A stretch of DNA of 32,844 bases from assembly GCA_900771065.1 (NCBI GenBank), contig CAAGMP010000211.1:1-32844 (forward strand). The letters run 5' to 3'. The notes under the pieces are model-generated. The model ran no database searches and had not been told where the DNA came from. It saw nothing but the letters and a program-made list of their open reading frames with translations. Positions 8,136-15,613 of this stretch are shown here, piece after piece. This stretch comes from an uncultured Acinetobacter sp. (GTDB lineage Bacteria; Pseudomonadota; Gammaproteobacteria; Pseudomonadales; Moraxellaceae). The translations under genes were made by a program, and so were the position numbers. Every line of letters starts with the position of its first letter. Position 1 is the first letter of the stretch.

Positions 8136-9058
8136 ACCACACGCGCTGTGGTTGGAATAGAAATATTATTTTTAATAAATTCATCTAAAACTTCAGCTTG
8201 AATACTGGTAACTGAGCTTGAAATACTGGTTTGTGTTGTTTCAACCCACCAACGGACACTTAAATTGACCGCAGAATTTGCCATTTTTTCAATGTTCACG
8301 CTCGGTTCAGGATGTTTAAGTACATGCTCATTTTGTCCTAAAACAGCATGAATAATTTCTTGTGCTTTTTGTAGGTCATCATCATAACCAATTGCCACGC
8401 TAAATTCACAACGACGTTTGGTATACGCTGTGTTGACCGTAACTGCGCTGGTATAAACGGTTGCATTGGGAATGACAATGCGTCGTCCGTCAAACGAGCG
8501 AATAAACGTAGCGCGAATTTGAATATCTTCTACCGTGCCTTCAAAACCTGAAATAATAATATCATCGCCAATTTTAAATGGCTCACTTAATAAAATAAGA
8601 ATGCCTGACAATAAATTTTGAAAAATATCTTTAAAGGCAAAACCAATTGCAACCGAACCAATACCCAATGCACTGATTAATTGACCAGGTGTAAATCCAG
8701 GAATAGAAATCACTAAACCAATTAAAATTCCAAAGAAAATAATAAATGTGCTACCTAAACGGTTGAGCACTAAAACCAAATTTTGCCGAGTGTAAGATCG
8801 ATTATCTAATGCTTTTTGTACAAAAAATTTAAACAGTTTGGAAAGTAGCCAAAAAATAATAATGACAATAATTGCAATAATGAAATAGGGTACACGTTCC
8901 CAAAAACTTTGGATAATTGAGTTAATTGTCGTATAGGCATCATTATATTGTGCAGTATAAGCAATGACATGTTCTGATGTGGCTGCACCAGCATGACGTA
9001 CTAAATCGGTTGCACCTGTTGCTGCATCGCTTAAAATATTATTGTTTTCCTCAGCCAT
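8132..9058 (-). CDS. Small-conductance mechanosensitive channel, MscS family
   Basis: An inner-membrane channel that opens under membrane tension to release solutes in hypo-osmotic shock. The 308 residues have an N-terminal extension of about 50 residues before TM1 (YFIIAIIVIIIFWLLSKLF), TM2 (STFIIFFGILIGLVISI), and the pore-lining TM3 with ALGIGSVAIGFAFKD, followed by the beta domain (PFKIGDDIIISGFEGTVEDI, RIVIPNATVY) and an alpha/beta cytoplasmic vestibule. This is the MscS class; I do not assign a specific paralogue. It is convergent with rsmE, and an inverted repeat AACCACA/TGTGGTT (8135-8153) covers its last codons. A DUF805 membrane gene lies just upstream. Confidence 0.92.
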   Translation of the reverse strand: MAEENNNILSDAATGATDLVRHAGAATSEHVIAYTAQYNDAYTTINSIIQSFWERVPYFIIAIIVIIIFWLLSKLFKFFVQKALDNRSYTRQNLVLVLNRLGSTFIIFFGILIGLVISIPGFTPGQLISALGIGSVAIGFAFKDIFQNLLSGILILLSEPFKIGDDIIISGFEGTVEDIQIRATFIRSFDGRRIVIPNATVYTSAVTVNTAYTKRRCEFSVAIGYDDDLQKAQEIIHAVLGQNEHVLKHPEPSVNIEKMANSAVNLSVRWWVETTQTSISSSVTSIQAEVLDEFIKNNISIPTTARVV

Positions 9059-9126
9059 TTTTATTTAACTCAATGTATAACACCAGTTTTTATTAAATCA
9101 TGTCTATTATAAAAAAGCCTATATTT

Positions 9127-9675
9127 TTAGAAAAAATCTGTTTGTTGTTCAAGCTGTTGTAACAAACGCTGTTGTTCAGAAGCGCTTAGCGTATTTAAAT
9201 TGATATCGAAGAATAATAAATAAATAGTTAAAAAGATGACGAGATAAGCCACTATTTTTTCCCATAACGTAGCCAAACGGGGCAATCCATAATGATTTTT
9301 TGTAGCAGTACCTTTCATAAAAATTAGACACAAAATAAAAATCAAATTAACCAATGGCACTAAACATAATAAGATCAACCATGCACTTTGATTTAAATCA
9401 TGTAAACGACGCGCCATAATCATGATGTAAAGATAAAAATAACAAGCTATTCCAACTAAAAAAATCACGCTTGCCATTTGATAAAATAAAGCAATAGATT
9501 GATTTTGACTCAGTTCTAAACTCAACCCCATATTGAGTAAAATGGTGATAAAAACAATGAAAATTAATCCAACAAAACTATGCAATAAACCAAACCACGC
9601 AATAAAACTTAAACGGCCAAAACGACCTTGAATTGATAAGGGATGAGGGCGTTGCAGCTTTGGCAAAGTATTCAT
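9127..9675 (-). CDS. DUF805 family inner-membrane protein
   Basis: A 182-residue membrane protein of unknown function. The DUF805 hallmarks are visible: QGRFGRLSFIAWFGL at the N-terminus, ARRLHDLNQSAWLILLCLVP in the middle, and KGTATKNHYGLP after the third helix. I count about four to five hydrophobic segments, the last (IVAYLVIFLTIYLLFF) near the C-terminus. The ATG at 9675 lacks a good ribosome-binding site. The same-strand neighbours are the MscS gene downstream and an FMN reductase upstream behind a terminator, so it may start its own transcript. Function cannot be inferred. Confidence 0.85.
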   Translation of the reverse strand: MNTLPKLQRPHPLSIQGRFGRLSFIAWFGLLHSFVGLIFIVFITILLNMGLSLELSQNQSIALFYQMASVIFLVGIACYFYLYIMIMARRLHDLNQSAWLILLCLVPLVNLIFILCLIFMKGTATKNHYGLPRLATLWEKIVAYLVIFLTIYLLFFDINLNTLSASEQQRLLQQLEQQTDFF

Positions 9676-9744
9676 AATCTTGTATGAGCTGAATGATGGA
9701 ATGATTTATATTAGGTGCTACTGATTGTTTTGTCATCTGGCAAT

Positions 9745-9775
9745 AAAAAAATCCCCTAAGCCGAGTCTTAAGGGA
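9745..9775 (-). terminator. Rho-independent terminator after the FMN reductase
   Basis: On the minus strand a 9-bp stem with one G-U pair (TCCCTTAAG and CTTAGGGGA; arms 9775-9767 and 9760-9752) and a 6-nt loop is followed by seven T. It lies about 40 bp after the reductase stop. Confidence 0.85.
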
Positions 9776-9814
9776 AGGTGCATATGCGTCTATTGTTATT
9801 ATTTATTGTTTTAA

Positions 9815-10540
9815 TTATGCGACTTGTGGTTTTTTCGCATGGATACGTGCTTCAGCAGCATCTAAACTTGGTACAGCAGCAGAAGGTAAAACTTCTTCTT
9901 GTTCAATTTGTTTATTGATACCTAAATGTTGGCTTGCTTGTTGCGTTTTTTCTTTAATGACTTCAGCGCGTTTACCTTTAGCAGGTGCCCATTCTAAAAC
10001 AGGTAAAGCACGTGCCACAGCTAAAGTGATGCGATCGCGTAATAATTCGCTATGAATCGTATATTCAGGCGTAAAATCACGGTCAGTTGCATATACCCCA
10101 ATTGGTAAAGTTTGTGCTTGGAAGAAACTAAATAATGGGCGCAATTGGTGTTCTAAAACCAAAGCATGACGGTCGCTACCGCCTGAAGCAGCTAGCAAAA
10201 CAGGTACATCTACCAAAGCAGTTTGTTCAACAAAATCAAAAAAATGTTTAAATAAACCTGTAAATGAAGCACGATAAACAGGTGTACCGACAATGAGTGC
10301 ATCTGCCGCTTCAACAGCCGCTAAATCGTCTTGTACGCGTTGCGGCAATTGATTGCGATAAATTGCACCACCCAATAATGATCCAATTTCACTAAATTTA
10401 ATAAAGTGAACATGAATTGGAGTTGCTTCACCTAATTCATCTAAAATGGCTTGAACCAAGGCTTCAGTTTTCGATGGATTGTTTAAACCACCAGAAACAG
10501 CGACAATATTGAGTGGTTTATTTTGATCTGCTAAACTCAT
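9815..10540 (-). CDS. NADPH-dependent FMN reductase, MsuE-like
   Basis: A flavodoxin-fold oxidoreductase that reduces FMN with NAD(P)H; MsuE members supply FMNH2 to two-component sulfonate monooxygenases. The 241 residues begin with the flavin-phosphate loop NIVAVSGGLNNPSKTEAL, then AADALIVGTPVYRASFTGLFKHFFD and LLAASGGSDRHALVLEHQLRPLF. The C-terminal 40 residues are Lys/Ala/Glu-rich and look less ordered. I take ATG 10540 (MSLADQNKP), preceded by TAGG; a longer reading from TTG 10600 adds residues unlike the family. No monooxygenase or sulfonate transporter gene is nearby, so the partner is unknown. Confidence 0.88.
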   Translation of the reverse strand: MSLADQNKPLNIVAVSGGLNNPSKTEALVQAILDELGEATPIHVHFIKFSEIGSLLGGAIYRNQLPQRVQDDLAAVEAADALIVGTPVYRASFTGLFKHFFDFVEQTALVDVPVLLAASGGSDRHALVLEHQLRPLFSFFQAQTLPIGVYATDRDFTPEYTIHSELLRDRITLAVARALPVLEWAPAKGKRAEVIKEKTQQASQHLGINKQIEQEEVLPSAAVPSLDAAEARIHAKKPQVA

Positions 10541-10906
10541 GATAAATAACCTAAACGCTTTGTTTTTAAATTGGTTGCTATTTATTACCGAGTTTGTCAA
10601 AGCTGTAAAATAACGAAAAAAATTAACCTTATCTAATTTTAAGATATATCTAAATGATGGATAAAATACATCAGAAAAAATGATTTAATTACTTGAATTG
10701 TAAAATTATTATTTATTTAAAAAAACATTTCAGAATTTCTTATAAAATTTATATCAAAATTAGATTTTATTTTACGAATAGTGAAAAAGCCTTATTTGTT
10801 GAAAAAAAGTTCGATTAAATCTCGATTTATTTGATTAGAACGTATCTTTCTTGGCACTTGAGTGGGTAGAATAGAAAAACCATATTCAAGATCTTTCGCG
10901 TTAGTT
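10541..10906. other. Divergent intergenic region, FMN reductase / response regulator
   Basis: About 366 bp, strongly AT-rich, between two divergent genes. I found no RNA gene or convincing ORF. A TTGACA at 10600-10595 on the minus strand has no -10 at proper spacing. TGGCAC at 10852-10857 lacks the downstream GC of a sigma54 promoter. Promoters must lie here but I cannot place them. Confidence 0.5.
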
Positions 10907-11557
10907 ATGAATATTTTAATCGTTGATGATCATCCGCTATTTCGCCATGCTTTAATTCAAGCCGTGCGTTATAGTTTGCCACAAGCACAAATTCATGAAA
11001 CTGCTGCTGTAAATGAATTGTATGAACGTTTAGAAAAAGGCGCTGAACCTGATCTTGTTTTACTGGATTTGAATTTGCCGGGTGCATCGGGTTTTTCAGC
11101 TTTGGTTCATGTTCGCGCACAATATCCTGCTATTCCAATTATTGTGGTTTCTGCACATGAAGAAGCAACGATTATTCAACGTGCAATTGCACATGGGGCA
11201 ATGGGTTATATTCCAAAATCGGCACATCCAAGCCATATTGGTGAAGCGATTCGTCAAGTTTTGGAAGGTGAATTGTGGTTGCCACCAAGTTTAAATGCCA
11301 ATGCAAGCTTTGACCCGCGCGCATCTGACGAAACTGCATTAGCTGAAAAAATTCAATCTTTAACTCCACAACAATTCCGTGTGTTAATGATGGTGGCTGA
11401 AGGCTTATTAAATAAACAAATTGCGTATGAATTAGATGTTTCTGAAGCAACAATTAAAGCACATGTGACTGCCATTTTCAGAAAGTTGGGCGTACAAAAC
11501 CGAACTCAAGCGGTTTTGGCAATCAATGCCTTAAATATTGAAGAAAAGAAAGTCTAA
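10907..11557 (+). CDS. NarL/LuxR-family response regulator
   Basis: A two-component response regulator of 216 residues. The receiver domain (about 1-120) has the acidic pair D7 and D8 (LIVDDHPLFRHAL), phosphoacceptor D54 (LVLLDLNLPG), a Ser-Ala switch (VVSAHEE) and lysine in IPKSAHPS. The C-terminal LuxR helix-turn-helix (about 148-205) reads LTPQQFRVLMMVAEGL, then NKQIAYELDVSEATIKAHV. It resembles the ErdR/AgmR regulators of pseudomonads that control acetate and alcohol use; that resemblance is from memory. No histidine kinase is adjacent, so it is an orphan here. The ATG at 10907 begins the receiver exactly; the longer TTG/GTG readings add unrelated residues. Confidence 0.92.
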   Translation: MNILIVDDHPLFRHALIQAVRYSLPQAQIHETAAVNELYERLEKGAEPDLVLLDLNLPGASGFSALVHVRAQYPAIPIIVVSAHEEATIIQRAIAHGAMGYIPKSAHPSHIGEAIRQVLEGELWLPPSLNANASFDPRASDETALAEKIQSLTPQQFRVLMMVAEGLLNKQIAYELDVSEATIKAHVTAIFRKLGVQNRTQAVLAINALNIEEKKV

Positions 11558-11562
11558 AAAAA

Positions 11563-11582
11563 TTGCCCGCTTTGGGCATTTT
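11563..11582. terminator. Bidirectional terminator, response regulator / membrane protein
   Basis: TGCCC (11564-11568) and GGGCA (11574-11578) form a short 5-bp stem with a 5-nt loop, flanked by an A run upstream and a T run downstream, between two convergent genes. The stem is short but the flanks are typical. Confidence 0.65.
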
Positions 11583-11963
11583 TTATTTCTTCATTAACCA
11601 ACGATCAAAGTAAGGTCGACCAATTGCAAAGATTCCTGTAAAAGTCAACATGGTTCCAAATTGGCGCGCAAAACTGTTCATGCTAAAGCTGCCATAACTC
11701 AAAAAATTATCGATAATACAATAAACAAACAATACAACGCCCCAATATTGAAAGGATAGATGGCGAATTGTGGTGGCATAAAAAGCAATCCACAATACAA
11801 CAAAGGTAAAAATGGTTGACCAAACATTCATATTGGCACAAATAACGGTCAATAAAAATGCAGTCACAGGCAAAACAACTTTAAGCACACGATCGACTTG
11901 ACGTTGATGTTGTTTTTGCTGTTCGAGCACATCAAACAATTCTTTTTGATCGGGCGTGGTCAT
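11583..11963 (-). CDS. Uncharacterised inner-membrane protein
   Basis: I do not recognise a family. The 126-residue protein begins with a polar, Gln-rich helix (about 1-25: QKELFDVLEQQKQHQRQVDR) and then has three or four hydrophobic segments, including VVLPVTAFLLTVICANM, IFTFVVLWIAFYATT, WGVVLFVYCIIDNFLSY and MLTFTGIFAIGR. AAGGA lies upstream of the ATG at 11963 at reasonable spacing, which supports real translation. It is divergent from the MAPEG gene, whose long reading would share this start region, and convergent with the response regulator. The function is unknown. Confidence 0.75.
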   Translation of the reverse strand: MTTPDQKELFDVLEQQKQHQRQVDRVLKVVLPVTAFLLTVICANMNVWSTIFTFVVLWIAFYATTIRHLSFQYWGVVLFVYCIIDNFLSYGSFSMNSFARQFGTMLTFTGIFAIGRPYFDRWLMKK

Positions 11964-12031
11964 TGTTTTTTCCTTGTTTCAATTTGGTCAAAATGCCATG
12001 CTATGATAAACCAAGTCATCAAGAAATGAGA

Positions 12032-12442
12032 ATGAATTCAATGCAAAGCATTAGTGGAATTATTTATTTAATTTTAGTAGCTTGTCTTTTACCTTATGTT
12101 TTTGCCATGATCGCCAAAATTGCAGGTGGATTCACTGCTCAAGATAATCAAAATCCACGTGAATTTTTAGCTCGAACTACAGGCTTAGCAGCACGTGCCA
12201 ATGCTGCCCAAGCCAATAGTTTTGAAGGTTTACCTTTATTTATTGCTGCCATTTTAATGGCAGAATATATGGTGATTCCACAACAAACCATTATGAATTT
12301 GGGTATGGCATATCTGTTGTTTCGTGTGTTGTTTGGATTATGCTATTTATTCAATTTTGCCACCTTAAGAAGTATTTTTTGGTTATTAGCAACCAGCTGT
12401 CCAATTATTTTATTACTGATTGTAATTCGTGTTACTGCCTAG
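12032..12442 (+). CDS. MAPEG family membrane protein
   Basis: A four-helix integral membrane protein of 136 residues in the superfamily of eicosanoid/glutathione metabolism proteins; in bacteria the substrate is usually unknown. Visible features are helix 1 (ISGIIYLILVACLLPYVFAMIAK), the family-typical RANAAQANSFEGLPLFIAAIL with its conserved RAxxAxxNxxE pattern, then AYLLFRVLFGLCYLFNFATLRSIFW and a final helix. Three ATGs (12026, 12032, 12041) could start it and only 2-5 residues separate them. A longer reading from 11963 would overlap the neighbouring gene's start and add unlikely residues. A GAATTC sequence overlaps the start codon. Confidence 0.82.
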   Translation: MNSMQSISGIIYLILVACLLPYVFAMIAKIAGGFTAQDNQNPREFLARTTGLAARANAAQANSFEGLPLFIAAILMAEYMVIPQQTIMNLGMAYLLFRVLFGLCYLFNFATLRSIFWLLATSCPIILLLIVIRVTA

Positions 12443-12494
12443 AAACTACGCAGAAAAAGCACGATTTTTTTCACAGTTTTACAGGTTAAACCGT

Positions 12495-12500
12495 TATAAT
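12495..12500 (+). promoter_or_regulatory. -10 element of the ppa promoter
   Basis: A perfect TATAAT, preceded by TTCACA at 12470 with a long 19-bp spacer. It sits between AACCG and CGGTT arms of an imperfect inverted repeat (about 12489-12512), which could be a leader structure or operator. Confidence 0.45.
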
Positions 12501-12537
12501 TTAACGCGGTTCAAATCATGATCAAAAGAGTTTTATT

Positions 12538-13062
12538 ATGAGTTATAGCAATATTCCTGCGGGAAAAGATGCACCTAACGATATTTATGTGATTATCGAA
12601 ATTCCTGCCAATGCAGCCCCAATTAAATACGAAATTGACAAAGATTCAGATGCACTTTTTGTTGACCGTTTTATGGGTACAGCAATGTTTTATCCTGCTA
12701 ACTACGGTTATGTGCCAAATACTTTGTCTGAAGATGGTGATCCATTAGATGTATTGGTTGTAACACCACATCCAGTTGCACCGGGTTCAGTGATTCGTTG
12801 CCGTCCAGTGGGCAAATTGAACATGGAAGATGACGGCGGTATTGATGCAAAACTCATTGCTGTACCACACGATAAATTAACACCGCTTTATAAAGACGTA
12901 AAAGAATATACGGATTTACCTGCTTTGTTAATTCAACAAGTTGAACATTTCTTCGCACACTATAAAGATTTAGAGCCAGGAAAATGGGTTAAATTGACAG
13001 GCTGGGAAGGTTCCGAAGTTGCGAAAGCCGAAGTGCTTAAATCAATTGAAGCAGCAAAATAA
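12538..13062 (+). CDS. ppa: Inorganic pyrophosphatase, family I
   Basis: A cytoplasmic Mg-dependent enzyme that hydrolyses pyrophosphate to two phosphates and so drives biosynthetic reactions forward. The 174 residues match E. coli Ppa (about 175). The signature DGDPLDVLVV is at 66-75, with metal ligands D66, D68 and D71. Other landmarks are YEIDKDSDALFVDRF, FYPANYGYVPNT, and the C-terminal FFAHYKDLEPGKWVK. AAGAG precedes the ATG by about 8 nt. It is a single-gene unit with its own -10 and a strong terminator. Confidence 0.97.
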   Translation: MSYSNIPAGKDAPNDIYVIIEIPANAAPIKYEIDKDSDALFVDRFMGTAMFYPANYGYVPNTLSEDGDPLDVLVVTPHPVAPGSVIRCRPVGKLNMEDDGGIDAKLIAVPHDKLTPLYKDVKEYTDLPALLIQQVEHFFAHYKDLEPGKWVKLTGWEGSEVAKAEVLKSIEAAK

Positions 13063-13065
13063 AAT

Positions 13066-13097
13066 AAAAAAACCTGCGAAATTCGCAGGTTTTTTTT
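13066..13097. terminator. Bidirectional terminator, ppa / oprD-like gene
   Basis: CCTGCG (13073-13078) and CGCAGG (13084-13089) form a stem with a 5-nt loop, with an A run upstream and eight T downstream. It serves the two convergent genes. Confidence 0.9.
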
Positions 13098-13098
13098 C

Positions 13099-14412
13099 TT
13101 AGAATAATTTGACAGGAATGTCTAAGAAAATACGCCATTCATTGGTGTCAGCCATATACATGTTGTTGTAATCTTGGTCTGCACGGTAATGTGAATAACG
13201 TAAACGTAAACTTGCATCTTTAAATGTGCCTGTTTGTACCGTGTATTTCACTTGGTTAAAAAATTCACGTTCTTTAGCATTGCTTGCAGTTTGTACACGA
13301 CCTGTTTTTGCTGCATTTTCCGCACTTGTATGGATGTTCCAACCATAAACATAAGCTGAAGTCCAAGCCAAACCAGATGCACCAAAACGGCTCAAATCAA
13401 CATGATATTGGATTTGTGCTGAACGTTCTTTATTTCCAACAAAGTCAGATAAATATGAGTTTGGTAAATAAATACTTTGGAAACCATCGGCATGTTGACC
13501 ATAGTCATAACCCACATTGCCATCATTTTGTTGATATGCCAGCATAAAGCTATGTGCATCAATGGCATAAGTTGCTGATAATGCCCAAATTGTATTGTGG
13601 TAAGAATCATCTGCTGAACCAATATAAGAATATAAGTTCGCATTTGCAGCACGATCAAACTTGGTGTAATAACCGCTTACATCATAAGTTAATGAGCTGT
13701 CTTGAGTTAAATTTTGCTTATAATTGGCATTAATATAATGGCGATCTAAACGATCTTTGTTGTCTAAACCATAATACGCCAAAGTTGTATCTGTATTTGG
13801 TTGATATTTTGCGCCCCAAACATAAGCGCGTTTTAAATTGTTGCCATCGGTAGAAATTTGATCTGACATTTGATTTTTAGTGAATTTACCCGCAATCACT
13901 TCTAAATTGTCAATTTCACGGCTGCTTGCCAATAAACCTGTAAAATATTCAGGGTTTAAACGTGCTGTATTGCTTGCAAAAACAGGAATATCTAAAACTT
14001 GTGTACCATAAGTTAAAGTGGTATTTGAAACACGTGCTTTGACATTTGCACCACCGCGTGTCCATTGATCACGTGGTTGATCATTTGCATCACGTGGAAT
14101 CATTTGATTGCCTGAGTGTTTATTGTCACCCAATTTAAATGACCAATCGCCTACTGCACCTAAACCTAAACCAACTGTACCTTGAGTAAAACCTGAATCG
14201 AGTTGAAAAATAGCTGTTTGTGCTGTTGAGCGCGTATCTTTTCCTGCTGCGACATCTTTGAGATCACGATCAATAAAACCTGTTCTGAATAAAACAGAAC
14301 CTTGAGCATCTTCGATAAATCCTTTTGATTCACTTTGTGCACTTGCGAAAGCAGAAGTTGAAACAATAGAATGAATTAAAATCGTTAAGGCGATTTTTTG
14401 CGTATGATTCAC
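13099..14412 (-). CDS. OprD-family outer membrane porin
   Basis: A substrate-specific outer-membrane channel of the OprD type, about 437 residues. After a signal peptide (core IALTILIHSIVSTSAFA) comes the family opening GFIEDAQGSVLFRTGFIDRD, then TAIFQLDSGFTQGTVGLGLG, RARLNPEYFTG-like sequence (here ARLNPEYFTGLLASSREI), LTYDVSGYYTKFD, and the C-terminal strand WRIFLDIPVKLF ending in Phe. I favour GTG 14412 because GAGG lies 6 nt upstream and it gives a compact signal peptide; ATG 14424 and TTG 14430 are in-frame alternatives. The substrate cannot be told. A perfect inverted repeat lies just upstream (14446-14464). Confidence 0.9.
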   Translation of the reverse strand: MNHTQKIALTILIHSIVSTSAFASAQSESKGFIEDAQGSVLFRTGFIDRDLKDVAAGKDTRSTAQTAIFQLDSGFTQGTVGLGLGAVGDWSFKLGDNKHSGNQMIPRDANDQPRDQWTRGGANVKARVSNTTLTYGTQVLDIPVFASNTARLNPEYFTGLLASSREIDNLEVIAGKFTKNQMSDQISTDGNNLKRAYVWGAKYQPNTDTTLAYYGLDNKDRLDRHYINANYKQNLTQDSSLTYDVSGYYTKFDRAANANLYSYIGSADDSYHNTIWALSATYAIDAHSFMLAYQQNDGNVGYDYGQHADGFQSIYLPNSYLSDFVGNKERSAQIQYHVDLSRFGASGLAWTSAYVYGWNIHTSAENAAKTGRVQTASNAKEREFFNQVKYTVQTGTFKDASLRLRYSHYRADQDYNNMYMADTNEWRIFLDIPVKLF

Positions 14413-14445
14413 GAGTGACCTCATTGACAAAATGAAATAAAGGAT

Positions 14446-14464
14446 TTTCTCTAGATTAGAGAAA
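14446..14464. repeat. Perfect inverted repeat upstream of the OprD-type gene
   Basis: TTTCTCTA and TAGAGAAA are separated by GAT, about 35-50 bp upstream of the porin start. It could be an operator or a hairpin in the leader RNA. Confidence 0.6.
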
Positions 14465-14712
14465 TGGCAAATTGTAACTTGAATTTTATTGTAATATAGA
14501 TTTTTTCTTCAAAATTTATGCAATTTAATTAGAAAAACTTAACTTTATGTCTCAAAATAAGCCATTAAATTTAGTTGTAAAATTGAAGTGATTGAACCAT
14601 TTTGTAAAAAAATGAACTTTTGATGAACTATTTTAAATTTTTTGCACGAAAATAAATCAAAAAACTACTTGTTTTGGTACTAAAAACTTAAAGAAAAGGC
14701 AAAAACCGAAGT

Positions 14713-14728
14713 TGGCATAGCAATTGCT
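14713..14728 (+). promoter_or_regulatory. Sigma54 (RpoN) promoter of the torF-like gene
   Basis: TGGCAT, 5 bp, then TTGCT: the invariant GG and GC are at exact -24/-12 spacing. A start near 14740 leaves a leader of about 38 nt to the ATG at 14778. It implies dependence on an enhancer-binding activator, most likely NtrC given the nearby glnK-amtB. Confidence 0.78.
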
Positions 14729-14777
14729 ATTTGTAATGAAAGATTTCAAATAAAAATGAGCCATCGAAGGAAAAATT

Positions 14778-15572
14778 ATGAAATTTGGATTAACGGCACT
14801 GACTTTCGCACTCGCTGCATGTTCAACAACTATGGTATTTGCTGAAGATAAAGCCACTTTACCTTTTGGTTTAGAATTGACAGGTACAGCTGCACTGACT
14901 TCAGATTATCGTTTTCGTGGCGTGAGCCAAACTGAATCAGGTCCTGCGGTACAAGCGGGTTTAGTTTTAACACAAGAATCGGGTTTATATGCTGGGGTTT
15001 GGGGTTCGAATGTTAAATTTTACACGCCACCGGGCACGCCAACAGGAAGTGCGACAGAGAAAGCCAATTTAGAATTAGACCCTTATTTAGGATATGCAGG
15101 CAGTTTAGATTTTGTTCCGGGTAAGCCAAATTTAGATGTGGGAATGTGGTACTACGCTTATCCTAATGCCAAAGATTTAAATTGGTTAGAATATTACGCT
15201 AAATTAGGTTTCAACGATGCAGTAGTTGCAGGTGATAACATTTTAGCTACAGTAAACTTCACCAATGAGTTTGTTGGAACAGAAAATAATGCATGGTATT
15301 TTAGTTTGGGCTATGCTTTACCTTTTGGTGAGAGTGGTTTTGGTGCTAATGCAACTGTAGGTTATACAAAAGCATCTGATTATGATTTTAATAAAGGCAA
15401 AGATCATTATGTCGATTGGAAAGCAGGCATTACTTATAGCTTTAAAGCCATAGAAGGTTTCACTGCTGAATTAGCCGCAGTTGGAACAAATATTGATAAT
15501 GAGGGTTTGCCACACGAACTTAAACGTGCTAACCGTACAGGTGCAGTTTTCACACTCACAAAAAGTTTTTAA
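14778..15572 (+). CDS. TorF family putative porin
   Basis: A 264-residue predicted outer-membrane barrel of the TorF (Gcw_chp, TIGR02001) family. Its opening after the signal peptide is characteristic: LELTGTAALTSDYRFRGVSQTESGPAVQAG. Further strands include GLYAGVWGSNV, LDPYLGYAG, LDVGMWYYAYP and a C-terminal TGAVFTLTKSF ending in Phe. The signal peptide ends at VFA/ED (22/23). LAAC at 12-15 resembles a lipobox but a later cleavage fits a barrel better. GAAGGA precedes the ATG. A sigma54 promoter and proximity to glnK-amtB suggest nitrogen-limited expression, perhaps to admit a nitrogen source. The substrate is unknown. Confidence 0.88.
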   Translation: MKFGLTALTFALAACSTTMVFAEDKATLPFGLELTGTAALTSDYRFRGVSQTESGPAVQAGLVLTQESGLYAGVWGSNVKFYTPPGTPTGSATEKANLELDPYLGYAGSLDFVPGKPNLDVGMWYYAYPNAKDLNWLEYYAKLGFNDAVVAGDNILATVNFTNEFVGTENNAWYFSLGYALPFGESGFGANATVGYTKASDYDFNKGKDHYVDWKAGITYSFKAIEGFTAELAAVGTNIDNEGLPHELKRANRTGAVFTLTKSF

Positions 15573-15581
15573 TTAAAATTG

Positions 15582-15613
15582 AATCCCTTAACAGTTAGTT
15601 AAGGGATTTTTTT
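15582..15613. terminator. Terminator, torF-like / comM
   Basis: An 11-bp perfect stem, AATCCCTTAAC (15582-15592) and GTTAAGGGATT (15598-15608), with a 5-nt loop and a T run. The T run overlaps the end of convergent comM. Confidence 0.9.

Larger units (their letters stand above)
14413..14777. other. Divergent intergenic region, oprD-like / torF-like
   Basis: About 365 bp, very AT-rich. It contains the 19-bp inverted repeat at 14446-14464 on the OprD side and a sigma54 promoter (14713-14728) on the TorF side. I see no clear NtrC site: TGCAC near 14646 is only a half-site. No ORF was supported. Confidence 0.6.

Noticed and set aside
10541..10600. Longer FMN reductase from TTG 10600
   Set aside because: The extra residues do not resemble the family, and the ATG at 10540 has TAGG upstream and begins the flavodoxin fold properly.
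10852..10867. Sigma54 promoter upstream of the response regulator (TGGCAC)
   Set aside because: The -12 element TTGC is missing at the required spacing (TGGGT instead).
11082..11453. ORFs of 70-93 residues inside the response regulator gene
   Set aside because: They overlap a strong family match in another frame and have no family features; shadows.
14560..14712. NtrC-binding sites upstream of the torF-like gene
   Set aside because: Only a TGCAC half-site was found; no paired GCAC/GTGC palindrome.
14778..14825. TorF-like protein as a lipoprotein (LAAC)
   Set aside because: A barrel with C-terminal Phe and a proper SPI site VFA/ED at 22/23 is more consistent; the Cys is probably chance.
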